Source of the DNA: Salinicola acroporae
GTDB taxonomy: Bacteria; Pseudomonadota; Gammaproteobacteria; Pseudomonadales; Halomonadaceae
Assembly: GCF_003206615.1 (NCBI RefSeq)
Contig: NZ_PZJW01000010.1
Span: 1-64,000 of the forward strand
DNA length: 64,000 nt
Direction of reading: 5' to 3'
Part shown: positions 27,940 through 36,327 of the stretch, piece after piece
How the letters are laid out: the number at the start of each line of letters is the position of its first letter
Position numbering within the stretch: the stretch's first letter is position 1
Position numbers and translations under genes: made by a program
Notes under the pieces: model-generated
Seen by the model: only the letters and a program-made list of their open reading frames with translations
What the model was told of the DNA's origin: nothing
Databases searched by the model: none

Positions 27940-29658
27940 ATGGCCGAGTCAGCCACGACCGACGTGTATCACCCCAATGCCAAGTGGGAGTGGCTCGAGC
28001 CGCTCTGTTTGAGCGGTAGCGTGAACCTGGCGTTCGAGACATCTCAGGGGGTGTCCTGGCCGGTACTGCTAGACGATATCGCGCGAGACCAAGCGCTGGT
28101 CATCAATATCACCGCGGTGCCGGCGCTGGCCAAACGGCTGATCGATGGCGAAGCTTTTCGCCTCATCGGTCATGTCAACGGTGCGATGGTGTGTACCTCC
28201 CCGTTGGTCGTACTCGAGCCGCTGGAGGCGTTGGAAGGTTTCACCCTGCGCTGCCAGTACCCGGAATTCCTCTCCACGACTCATCGCCGTGGTACCTTCC
28301 GGGCCCCGATCCGCCCGGATATGGGGATTGTTGCCACGCTGTCGGTTGGGTCGCCGGGAACCATGATGCAGGCGGAAATCCGCAATCTCTCACTGGGGGG
28401 ATGCCTACTGGCGTTGAGGCTTGCCGACGCGGTCCCACTGCAGGCCGGACAGCGATTCGAGGTACTGAATCTGGCCTTTCCCAGCGGCCAGGTGCTCACG
28501 CTCGGTGGTTGGGTTCGTCATGTGCGCACGGACGACGAATGGACCTCGGCGCTGATTGGCTGCGAGTTCTCGGCATTGGCGATCGATCATGAGCGCCAAC
28601 TTTGGCATTGCGTCAGGGAAATCGAGCGCGAGAGCGCGCGTAAGAGCGCACAGAGTGATCGCACGCTACAACCCTCCGCGCTATTTCTCTCGCCGACGGG
28701 CAAGAAGCCGTTGCCTGTCGCCCTGCCGACACGTGTGCCGGCCAATGTCTCCGGTAACGTGACGGCCACACGTCTTCTGGGGGTGGCGGATTATCTCAAT
28801 GCGCAGATCCTGGCGCTACAGAATGGTGACGAGATCGTGTCGACGCTGCTTTCCCGGCACACGGACACGCTGCTGACGCTGGGCGTGCAAAATCGCGAGT
28901 CGTTGCTCTATGCACTGGGTTATCTCGCCGCCGAGCCGGTGCTGGTCCAGCACGCCTTGAACGTGGCTGTACGCGTCAGCGATCTCGCCCGCTGGCGGCG
29001 TTATGGCGGCGATACGCTAAAGGCGATCACCGCGTGCGCTCTGGTTCATGATCTCGGCAAGGCGCTGCTGCCTGCGGCAGTGCTCGACAGCGAAAGGCCT
29101 CTCGATGCCGGGCAGCGTGAGCGACTTTCCCGGCACGTAGGCTGGGTTCTCGAGCGTCTGAGGGGCTGCCGCTGGCTCGCGCCTGACATCGCCGACGAGA
29201 TCATCGGTGAGGCCAATGAGCGCCTCGACGGCAGTGGCTATCCCTCCGCCAAGTCTGAAGCGGAGTTGGGCGAGTTGGGGCGGATGATGGCGGTCGTCGA
29301 CGTGATCGATGCCATGACACGCGCTCGGCCGGATCGTCCAGCCCTGGGGCTGATCGACAGCTATCGCCAGGTGTTGGGACAGCCGGATCTCTTCGACAGC
29401 ACTTGGACGCAGCGCTACATCAAGCGCTTCGGAACGACGCCGGTCGGGTCGCTGGTGCGCTACGCCAGTGGGGCATTGGCCTGGGTTCAACGCTTGGACG
29501 AGCAGGGCCGACCTGACCAGGTTCACATGGTGCTCAACGTCAATAATCGTTCGCGTCGTCTCGATCAGCTGCTGATTGGGATAGACATCGATCAGCTCGG
29601 CCATCTCGAGGGCATGGTCATGCCCGAAGCGTTCGGCCTGTCGCGGATGGCGAGGTAG
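27940..29658 (+). CDS. PilZ and degenerate HD-GYP-like protein
   Basis: 572-residue cytoplasmic protein. Residues 1-110 resemble a YcgR-type N-terminal region. Residues 115-240 form a PilZ c-di-GMP receptor with both signatures: R117xxxR121 (RRGTFR) and N149xS151xxG154 (NLSLGG). From about 270 an HD-GYP-like domain follows, with His338 (HALNVA), His370-Asp371 (HDLGK), His399 (RHVGW) and a GSGYP loop. The usual HHE of HHExxDGSGYP reads Ala425-Asn426-Glu427, so two metal-ligand histidines are absent; full phosphodiesterase activity is doubtful. The start follows GGAG. It sits between the import genes and the receptor gene of the siderophore locus. Confidence 0.8.
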   Translation: MAESATTDVYHPNAKWEWLEPLCLSGSVNLAFETSQGVSWPVLLDDIARDQALVINITAVPALAKRLIDGEAFRLIGHVNGAMVCTSPLVVLEPLEALEGFTLRCQYPEFLSTTHRRGTFRAPIRPDMGIVATLSVGSPGTMMQAEIRNLSLGGCLLALRLADAVPLQAGQRFEVLNLAFPSGQVLTLGGWVRHVRTDDEWTSALIGCEFSALAIDHERQLWHCVREIERESARKSAQSDRTLQPSALFLSPTGKKPLPVALPTRVPANVSGNVTATRLLGVADYLNAQILALQNGDEIVSTLLSRHTDTLLTLGVQNRESLLYALGYLAAEPVLVQHALNVAVRVSDLARWRRYGGDTLKAITACALVHDLGKALLPAAVLDSERPLDAGQRERLSRHVGWVLERLRGCRWLAPDIADEIIGEANERLDGSGYPSAKSEAELGELGRMMAVVDVIDAMTRARPDRPALGLIDSYRQVLGQPDLFDSTWTQRYIKRFGTTPVGSLVRYASGALAWVQRLDEQGRPDQVHMVLNVNNRSRRLDQLLIGIDIDQLGHLEGMVMPEAFGLSRMAR

Positions 29659-29844
29659 GTCGGCCGTCGACTATGCGGGGCGTCTCTCCAGGCGCCTCGA
29701 TGGTCGTAGATGACGATACTGCCACACGCTGGCGCTTCCCCGAAAACGGCAGTGCTTGAAGATTGCCCCCGGTTTTTGAATCCCGAGTGGGTGCCAAGGC
29801 GAGTGTTCTGCGGTATGTTATGCGTCGAGATCTAATTGCATCTC

Positions 29845-29874
29845 ATTCTCATTATAATTTTTATTCTCATTGCC
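29845..29874 (+). promoter_or_regulatory. Fur-like hexamer array upstream of the TonB receptor
   Basis: Five hexamers in register: ATTCTC, ATTATA, ATTTTT, ATTCTC, ATTGCC. Read on the other strand these are degenerate GATAAT-type Fur units. The array lies about 50-80 nt before the receptor start in the 263-nt gene-free gap, implying an independent iron-regulated promoter for the receptor. Confidence 0.55.
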
Positions 29875-29921
29875 GATAGGCGCTGACTCATCTCAGAATC
29901 ATATTCAAGGGACACTCAGGT

Positions 29922-32063
29922 ATGACATCTTTCGATCGTGCTCGTCACTGGGGGTGGCCACTCGCACTGGGCGTTGGCTTGACTGTCGCCAGCCAGGCGG
30001 TGATGGCACAGGCCGCGGCCGGCGACACCGAGTTGAACACGCTGACCGTCAAGGGCAACAGGCTCTATGAAATGCTGCCTTCGGAGATGACCGGCGGCTA
30101 TACGGTCGATGCCGCCACCGTGGGTACCAAGACACCAGCCTCGTTGCGCGACATTCCACAATCGGTGAGTGTGATGACCCGCGATGCCATCGAGGACCAG
30201 AATTTCAACACCCTCGATCAGATGGCGAAGCGCACGCCAGGCATGCGAGTGCTGCCCAATGACAGCGGCCGCTCCTCGATCTACTCCCGCGGCTACGAAT
30301 ACAACGAGTACAACATCGACGGGCTGCCGGCGCCGATGGCGAGCATTCTGGGATCGGTGCCCAATCTCGAGGCGTTCGACCGGGTCGAGATCATGCGCGG
30401 GCCATCTGGGCTGTTCAACAGCACCAGCGAGCTCGGCGGCATCGTCAACATGGTGCGCAAGCGTCCGACCTACGATTTCCAGGGCCATGCGCTGGGCCGC
30501 TACGGCAGCTGGGACCAGAACCATGAGGAGGTCGACCTCTCCGGGCCGATCAATAGCGACGGCAGCGTGCGCGGCCGCATGGTGATCTCCAACGACGACA
30601 GCAACGGCTACGTCGATGAGAATGACAACACCAATCAGACCTTCTACGGCGATATCGACATCGACCTGGATGACGCGACGACGCTCTCGCTGGCCTACCT
30701 GCGCCAGCATCGCGATATCGTGCCGACCAATGGCGTGCCGACCGCCGAAGATGGTTCGCTGCTCGACTTTACCCGCAGCAGCTATTTCGGCGCGGACTGG
30801 AACACCTTCAACAGCCAGAGCAACGACTGGATCGCCGAGTTGACGCATCGATTCGACAACGGCGGCTACGGCCGTGTCGCGACGCGCTATTCAAACCGCG
30901 ACGCCGACTATAAATACGCTTATACCTTCAGCGGTGTCGATGAAGACGGCAGTTCGAGCATGGTCGGGCTGGGCGGCAAGGTGAACCAGGAGACCTGGTC
31001 GGCGGATGCGAGCTACAGTCAGCCGCTCCAGACCTTCGACGGCGTCAGCGAGTTCGTGGTCGGGACCGACTACAAGCGCTACGAAACGGAGATGGCGCAG
31101 GGCGTAGCGCGCCTTGGCGCCATCGATGTCTATGACTACTCGTCGGATCAGTTCGATGAGCCGGATATCGCCTACACCCGCGCCGACAACCGCACCACGC
31201 TGGAAGAGTACGGCCTTTACTCCAAACTGACTTTCCGCCCGATCCAGCCGCTGGCGCTGATCGCCGGGGGCCGCATCAGTTCCTATCAGCAGGATCTGAC
31301 CAGTTACCTGGATGGCTCTTCGGACTCGCGCAGTGATGACGCCAAGTTCACGCCCTATGCCGGGATCGTGTTCGATCTCGACAATCATCACTCGCTCTAC
31401 GCCAGCTACTCCGAGGTGTTCACGCCGCAGTCCGACGCCGTCGGCGAGAACGGTGAGTTGATCAAGCCGAGGGAAGGCGAACAGTACGAGGTCGGGATCA
31501 AGGGCAGCTACTTCGACGGTGATCTCAACGCGCGCATCAGCGCCTTCCGCATGTACGACGAGAATCGTGCCGCCTCGGTTGGCGCGGGCTCTTCCGCTTA
31601 CTCCGTTGCGCTCGGCAAGACGCGAATCGAAGGCGCCGAGTTCGAGGTCTCCGGAGCGTTGACGCCGCAGTGGAGCGTGATCGCCGGCTACACCTACATG
31701 GATATCGACGTTCGCGAAGCCGCGGGCAACAACGATGTCGCCTTCACGCTGATGCCGAAGAACCAGTTCAATCTGTGGACCAAGTACGGCTTTGCCGGTG
31801 GTGCACTCGACGGACTCGAGGTCGGCGGTGGCGTGACTGCGCTCAGCGATTTCGAGACGCTCTCCACCCCCCATGTCGAGGCGCCCGGCTACGCGGTGGT
31901 CGACGCCATGGTCGGCTATCAGTTCACCAGCCATATCAAGGGACAGCTGAACTTCAACAACATTCTCGATAAGACCTACTACGAGCGTGTCGGTTCGGTG
32001 TCGACGTTCAACATGTACGGTGCCCCATCCAACGTCGTCGCCTCGCTACGTTATGATTTCTGA
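29922..32063 (+). CDS. TonB-dependent ferric siderophore receptor
   Basis: Outer-membrane receptor, 713 residues. A signal peptide (LALGVGLTVASQAVMAQA) is followed by a plausible TonB box (NTLTVKGN), a plug domain (RDIPQSVSVMTRDAIEDQ to about residue 200) and a 22-strand barrel rich in aromatic alternating strands, ending in a terminal Phe (LRYDF) as outer-membrane proteins do. The plug carries the RVEIMRGPSGL and GGIVNMVRKRP motifs of the siderophore-receptor class. The catechol substrate is inferred from the locus. Confidence 0.92.
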   Translation: MTSFDRARHWGWPLALGVGLTVASQAVMAQAAAGDTELNTLTVKGNRLYEMLPSEMTGGYTVDAATVGTKTPASLRDIPQSVSVMTRDAIEDQNFNTLDQMAKRTPGMRVLPNDSGRSSIYSRGYEYNEYNIDGLPAPMASILGSVPNLEAFDRVEIMRGPSGLFNSTSELGGIVNMVRKRPTYDFQGHALGRYGSWDQNHEEVDLSGPINSDGSVRGRMVISNDDSNGYVDENDNTNQTFYGDIDIDLDDATTLSLAYLRQHRDIVPTNGVPTAEDGSLLDFTRSSYFGADWNTFNSQSNDWIAELTHRFDNGGYGRVATRYSNRDADYKYAYTFSGVDEDGSSSMVGLGGKVNQETWSADASYSQPLQTFDGVSEFVVGTDYKRYETEMAQGVARLGAIDVYDYSSDQFDEPDIAYTRADNRTTLEEYGLYSKLTFRPIQPLALIAGGRISSYQQDLTSYLDGSSDSRSDDAKFTPYAGIVFDLDNHHSLYASYSEVFTPQSDAVGENGELIKPREGEQYEVGIKGSYFDGDLNARISAFRMYDENRAASVGAGSSAYSVALGKTRIEGAEFEVSGALTPQWSVIAGYTYMDIDVREAAGNNDVAFTLMPKNQFNLWTKYGFAGGALDGLEVGGGVTALSDFETLSTPHVEAPGYAVVDAMVGYQFTSHIKGQLNFNNILDKTYYERVGSVSTFNMYGAPSNVVASLRYDF

Positions 32064-33039
32064 CGTCTTCACGACACCGACGAGATGTACCCTCATCGCC
32101 GGCTGCCTTTGGGCAGCCGGTTTGGGTTTCTCGCCCGGGGCGGCCAGTGTCTCGGCGGCGCAGGATTCTCCGGTCCCGGCCGAGGCCGTGACGCTTGCGG
32201 GAGCGCAGCAGTGGATACTGCACGGCGATGTACCAGCACGAGATTACTTGATTCAGGCGGGGGTGCCCGATTCGCCGCCGCCAGCGAATGGCTATCCGGT
32301 GTTGTACGTGCTCGATGGCAATGCGCACTTCCCGCTTGCCGTTGCCTCGCGGGCCGCGCTCACCCTCGATGGGCCATATGGCGAGACCGTTCCATGGTTG
32401 ATCGTGGGCATCGGTTACCCCGGAGTGAATCGGTTCGCGGGTGCCGCGCGCAGCGAGGATTACACCCCGGCGCTGGCCCCAGGCATCGAGCTCGATCGTC
32501 ACGGCCGTCCAATCGGGGGAGCCGAGGCGTTCCGTGAATTTCTCGAGCGCCAACTGCAGCCGATGATCGCTCGACGCTTTACTGTCGATGAATCGCACCA
32601 GGCGCTCCTGGGTCACTCCTACGGCGGACTGTTCGTGTTGGACACGCTACTCGAGCAACCGCAGATGTTCAGCGATTACATCGCAGTCAGCCCGTCGCTC
32701 TGGTGGCAGGAAGGACGATTATTCGATCGGCTCGAGCATCTGGGCGGCATGAACGTGAATGACAGGAGAGTGCTGATCGGCCTCGGCGAGTTCGAGGCGA
32801 AGGCCGCGAATCACGGCGACGGGGGCGGCGTATCGACACGATTGAGCGACGTCGCGCGATTCGCCGACGAACTGCAACGACATCGGCCCACGTGGCATGT
32901 CGAGGACCGCACCTTTCCAAGCGTTGGCCACGGCAATGTCATGTGGCCGGCGATGGCCGCACTATGGCCATTTCTGGCACCCGTCGTTCGATACGACCCC
33001 GACTCCCATACGCCACCCGATGACAAAAAGGCACAGTGA
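32053..33039 (+). CDS. Exported siderophore esterase (IroE-like role)
   Basis: Esterase D family hydrolase, 328 residues, with an N-terminal signal segment (TLIAGCLWAAGLGFSPGAASVSAA), so probably periplasmic. Nucleophile elbow GHSYGG (Ser189), DYIAVSPSLWWQEG and a C-terminal His in SVGHGNVMW. IroE is periplasmic and linearises serine-trilactone siderophores; this placement is analogous. The ATG overlaps the end of the receptor gene by 11 nt, so the two are translationally coupled. Distinct from the cytoplasmic esterase at 27.0 kb. Confidence 0.82.
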   Translation: MISDVFTTPTRCTLIAGCLWAAGLGFSPGAASVSAAQDSPVPAEAVTLAGAQQWILHGDVPARDYLIQAGVPDSPPPANGYPVLYVLDGNAHFPLAVASRAALTLDGPYGETVPWLIVGIGYPGVNRFAGAARSEDYTPALAPGIELDRHGRPIGGAEAFREFLERQLQPMIARRFTVDESHQALLGHSYGGLFVLDTLLEQPQMFSDYIAVSPSLWWQEGRLFDRLEHLGGMNVNDRRVLIGLGEFEAKAANHGDGGGVSTRLSDVARFADELQRHRPTWHVEDRTFPSVGHGNVMWPAMAALWPFLAPVVRYDPDSHTPPDDKKAQ

Positions 33040-33109
33040 AGGCAGGGCATACGCGGATGATCTGAACCACACTGCGAAAGGAACGATTTGATACCCAGGA
33101 GGCGATCGA

Positions 33110-34162
33110 ATGGCAGGACGACACGGTTTCCAGGCTCCCGCGGGCTTCATGCCGCCTCACGTTCTCGAACGCATCATGTCTCACGGCAACACGAGGCTTC
33201 AGCAATGTGCGCGGATGACACTGCAGGCCGACGCCCAGTTCCGGCTGCGCAACGCTTCCGCGCCCATGGCCCGCCCGGCGGACAGCGACCGGCCGGGCCA
33301 GGCCGCGCGATATATCTACTCCGCCGGTAACCAGCAGACGCTACCCGGCAATCTGGTGCGGCAGGAAGGTGCACCGGAGAGCGGCGATATCGCAGTGGAC
33401 GAGGCGTATCAATGGCTGGGTGCCACGCATCTTTTCTACTGGCAGGTCTTCGAGCGCGACTCCATCGACAGTGACGGGATGGCGTTGCTGGGTACGGTCC
33501 ATTATGGCGAGGCTTATGACAACGCCTTCTGGAACGGCGCCCAGATGGTGTTCGGCGATGGTGACGGCGAGCTGTTCAATCGCTTCACGGCGGCGCTGGA
33601 TGTGGTCGCTCACGAGCTGACCCATGGCGTCATCGAACGCGAGGCCGGTCTCGTCTACGCGGATCAGTCCGGTGCCCTGAACGAATCCCTGGCGGATGTC
33701 TTTGGCGCCATGGTCAAGCAGCACCACTTCGAGCAGAACGTCGAGGAGGCGGACTGGCTGATCGGCGAGGGACTCCTGACCGACCGGGTCAACGGTCGCG
33801 CCCTGCGCTCGATGGCCAAACCGGGAACTGCCTACGATGATCCGGTGTTGGGCAAGGATCCCCAGCCGGGGCATATGGACGACTTCGTGCGAACCTCATC
33901 GGACAACGGTGGGGTACATATCAATTCGGGCATTCCCAACCGGGCATTCTACCTGGCGGCGACCAGCCTGGGCGGGTTTGCCTGGGAGCAGGCGGGGCCG
34001 GTCTGGTTCGATGCGTTGACCGATTCCCGCCTGCAGCGCGATGGCGATTTTGTCCAGTTTGCCCGGCTGACGGTCGACTGTGCTGCCAAGCGCTTCGGCA
34101 GTGACAGCGCTGCCATGCGATTCGTCAACCAGGCATGGATCGATGTGGGCGTTCTGTCATGA
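33110..34162 (+). CDS. Protealysin-like M4 metalloprotease
   Basis: Zinc endopeptidase of the thermolysin family, 350 residues. Zinc ligands are His168 and His172 (HELTH) and Glu192 (NESLADVFG), spaced as in thermolysin; the catalytic Glu is 169 and the transition-state His is 270 (NGGVHINSG). The short N-terminal propeptide carries PPHVL, the mark of protealysin-type precursors, and there is no signal peptide, as in protealysin, which is made in the cytoplasm. An AGGAGG site precedes the ATG. Its stop overlaps the inhibitor gene by 4 nt. Confidence 0.9.
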   Translation: MAGRHGFQAPAGFMPPHVLERIMSHGNTRLQQCARMTLQADAQFRLRNASAPMARPADSDRPGQAARYIYSAGNQQTLPGNLVRQEGAPESGDIAVDEAYQWLGATHLFYWQVFERDSIDSDGMALLGTVHYGEAYDNAFWNGAQMVFGDGDGELFNRFTAALDVVAHELTHGVIEREAGLVYADQSGALNESLADVFGAMVKQHHFEQNVEEADWLIGEGLLTDRVNGRALRSMAKPGTAYDDPVLGKDPQPGHMDDFVRTSSDNGGVHINSGIPNRAFYLAATSLGGFAWEQAGPVWFDALTDSRLQRDGDFVQFARLTVDCAAKRFGSDSAAMRFVNQAWIDVGVLS

Positions 34163-34512
34163 CCGGCGACGAATCGAGCGGCAATGATCTCCTCGAGCCG
34201 ACCAGCGTGATCGTCGTCACCCGTGAAGGGGGATTCGTCGTGACCCCTGGACTGTCGGCGCCGCGGAAGATCGAGTGCAGGCAACTGAACGCGCGGCAAC
34301 GACGCCGGCTCCAAGCGGTGCTCGACGAACTCGATCGACATGGCGGCGAGTCGGCCCCGACGGGAGCCGACCGGCGTTCCTTCCGGGTCACGCTGGAGGT
34401 GACGGCAGGATGTCCCCGGCGTGAATGGGAGCTGGACGAGAGTGCAGCGCCCAGGTCGTTGATTGGGCTATGGAAACGAGGTGTCGAGGAGCTGGACGAG
34501 AGTGCTGACTAA
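34159..34512 (+). CDS. Emfourin-like M4 protease inhibitor
   Basis: 117-residue small protein encoded immediately after the protealysin-like gene with an ATGA overlap. The family of protealysin-adjacent inhibitors (emfourin, described in Serratia proteamaculans) has the same position, size and an early hydrophobic strand plus REGG motif, here SVIVVTREGGFVV followed by a leucine-rich helix (LNARQRRRLQAVLDELDRHGG). A short direct repeat, ELDESA, occurs near residues 93 and 112. Family assignment rests on context plus the REGG region, so is good but not certain. Confidence 0.75.
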   Translation: MTGDESSGNDLLEPTSVIVVTREGGFVVTPGLSAPRKIECRQLNARQRRRLQAVLDELDRHGGESAPTGADRRSFRVTLEVTAGCPRREWELDESAAPRSLIGLWKRGVEELDESAD

Positions 34513-34794
34513 CCGCGAAAGCGAAGGGCGCGGGAGTTTTTTTGATTTTTCGAGGAACTCCATCGCGCTATCGCACTCTGATCTAGTAGCCCAGGACGGG
34601 CGCACAGCGTAGGCCGGGCCTGAATTGGGTCCGGCTTCTTTTTTGTCTTACGTCGCCTGATTCTTTGGCCTCGGCATCGATAATACCTACCCTATGACGA
34701 GCCGGCTTGGCTCGTTTTGTTGCATCTGTCGATCCTGAAACGCCGTTGTCCTGAGCATGGGTGGCGATAGGTCGCGCGGTGGTAGGGGGAGCTT
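34513..34794. other. Gap between the inhibitor gene and the DUF3465 gene
   Basis: 282 nt without a gene. It contains a T-rich stretch just after the inhibitor gene (34539-34556), a strong intrinsic terminator at 34611-34645 and an AT-richer region that probably carries the promoter of the next gene. Confidence 0.6.
34611..34645 (+). terminator. Rho-independent terminator of the protease-inhibitor operon
   Basis: AGGCCGGGCC pairs with GGGTCCGGCTT around a 7-nt loop (10 bp with two G-U pairs), immediately followed by TCTTTTTTG. Stem and U-run are typical of an intrinsic terminator on the plus strand. Confidence 0.8.
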
Positions 34795-35277
34795 ATGCGT
34801 CAGAGAATCACGCCGCGGTTACGCCATTGGGCCGTCGTCGGTCTGCTGGTGGCACTGCTGATCCTGCTGCTGGCGGCCTGGTTCGGTGGGAAGGGGGCGC
34901 TTGGGCTTTCGTCGCATTCGCCCGGCGATCAGGCATCCGTCACGGCCGAGGCGCGGTTGCAGCACGCCTTCGAGGCGCGAAGAGATGACTTCTGGGTCGA
35001 GGCCTCGGGGCGGATCGTTCGGGTGCTGCCGGACGATCTCGACGGGAGTCGCCACCAGCGGATCATCGTCGCGCTCGCCACTGGCCAGACGTTGTTGATT
35101 GCCCACAATATCGACCTGGCCCCGCGAATCGAATCCCTGGAACCGGGCGGTCGTCTAGGTTTTCGTGGCGAGTATGTCTGGAATGCCCGGGGCGGCGTGA
35201 TTCACTGGACTCATCACGACCCCGGTGGCAATAGCGTGGGTGGCTGGCTGGAGTATCAGGGCCGGCGCTATCGCTAG
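34795..35277 (+). CDS. DUF3465 family protein, membrane-anchored or secreted
   Basis: 160 residues. A basic start and a strongly hydrophobic segment (residues 12-28) form a signal anchor or signal peptide. The rest shows the conserved DUF3465 pattern: VRVLPDDLDGSRHQRIIV, LLIAHNIDLAPRI and GGVIHWTHHDPGGNSVGGW. The family is widespread in gammaproteobacteria with no established function. The compact all-beta look suggests an extracytoplasmic nucleic-acid- or ligand-binding fold, but this is speculation. Confidence 0.8.
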   Translation: MRQRITPRLRHWAVVGLLVALLILLLAAWFGGKGALGLSSHSPGDQASVTAEARLQHAFEARRDDFWVEASGRIVRVLPDDLDGSRHQRIIVALATGQTLLIAHNIDLAPRIESLEPGGRLGFRGEYVWNARGGVIHWTHHDPGGNSVGGWLEYQGRRYR

Positions 35278-35347
35278 GCTGGCCCGAGAGGTGGCGGCGC
35301 TCGCTCACTGCCAGGACGCCGTCCTCGGAGTGGGCTGCTGTCTGATA

Positions 35348-36076
35348 TCAGCGAGCGTAGACCCGCATCCGGCGTTTGGCGGGCCGGTGGCTCGGGTGCC
35401 ACCGGCGGGACAGCCACCACATGCCGAGCCAGTCCCGGGCGTGCCCCAGCGATCCGGCAGCTAATTGCCAGGGAGAGGCATGGGCCGACGGCGCCCGCAG
35501 GTTGACCCGGTAGCTGCTCGTCTGGCCGCCACGGCGGCGGATCAGCAGCGGGAGGAATCGCTGTAGCTTGTCGATGGATGGTAGCGCCACCAGCGCTTCC
35601 CGCTTGACCAGGCGCAGACCGCAGCTGTCGCCATCGGCGAGTTCGATGCCGGCTCTTCTGAAGGCGCGGAAGAGGGCTCGCTTCCAGCGACAACGAGGGT
35701 CGAGTGGAATCCCCTCGACCAGCGTCAACCCTTGGTGCTCTGCCTCGCAGAGCATGTCGGGGATGTCGTGCGGATCATCCCGACCGTCGGCGGCCAGCGT
35801 CGCGATCCACTCGCCCCGCGCCAGATTGCCGGCTCGCCACGACGCGGCGTCGCCGCCGGTGGGCGTGGATTGACGATAGAGCCTGATCCGGTCGTCGGTA
35901 GCGGCCAGTCGTGCCAATCGGCCATGGTCGCTCTCGCCCGAAGCGTCGTCGATTACCACGAACTCCAGGGCGGCAGCGTGCCGAAGCGCAGTGGATGCCT
36001 CCGCGACCACGTGTTCGACGCGGTGAGAAGCGTCGTGGACGATGATGACAAGTGATAGCTTGGGCAGCTCGAGCAT
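35348..36076 (-). CDS. Family 2 glycosyltransferase (soluble, short)
   Basis: 242-residue GT-A fold protein. The N-terminus has the GT2 start LSLVIIVHDASHRVEHVV, then VVIDDASGESDHGRLARLA and the acceptor region LAADGRDDPHDIPDML, where the DDP/DGRDD cluster replaces the usual DxD. No membrane helices follow, unlike many DPM-type or Arn-type transferases, and the C-terminus is a basic tail. An AGGAT site lies 8 nt before the ATG. It is divergent from the two-component system. Sugar donor and acceptor cannot be told. Confidence 0.72.
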   Translation of the reverse strand: MLELPKLSLVIIVHDASHRVEHVVAEASTALRHAAALEFVVIDDASGESDHGRLARLAATDDRIRLYRQSTPTGGDAASWRAGNLARGEWIATLAADGRDDPHDIPDMLCEAEHQGLTLVEGIPLDPRCRWKRALFRAFRRAGIELADGDSCGLRLVKREALVALPSIDKLQRFLPLLIRRRGGQTSSYRVNLRAPSAHASPWQLAAGSLGHARDWLGMWWLSRRWHPSHRPAKRRMRVYAR

Positions 36077-36149
36077 GATGAAATCCTGTAGGTTTCCAAA
36101 GCGTCGACTTTGCTCGTCGTGTTCGGAATCCGCACTATGGCAGCCTATT

Positions 36150-36166
36150 CTTAAAACCGGCTTAGT
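36150..36166 (+). promoter_or_regulatory. PmrA/QseB-type response-regulator box
   Basis: CTTAAA-ACCGG-CTTAGT fits the direct-repeat pattern YTTAAK-N5-YTTAAK bound by PmrA-class regulators, with one mismatch in each half. It lies about 160 nt before the response-regulator start, between the divergent glycosyltransferase and regulator genes, suggesting autoregulation and possible control of the glycosyltransferase. Confidence 0.5.
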
Positions 36167-36327
36167 GAATCACCCAGCCGCCATCGGATGCGCTGCTTAT
36201 TTTCCAACAGGTTCGTGACAGTAGAAAGTCAGGTTGAGGGAACCAATGGCGTGCTGCCGTGGTATTGATAGAGCCGAATTGACAGAGCCGAGCGTCGCCG
36301 CTGACAGCGACCGTGAGAGAGAACGCC

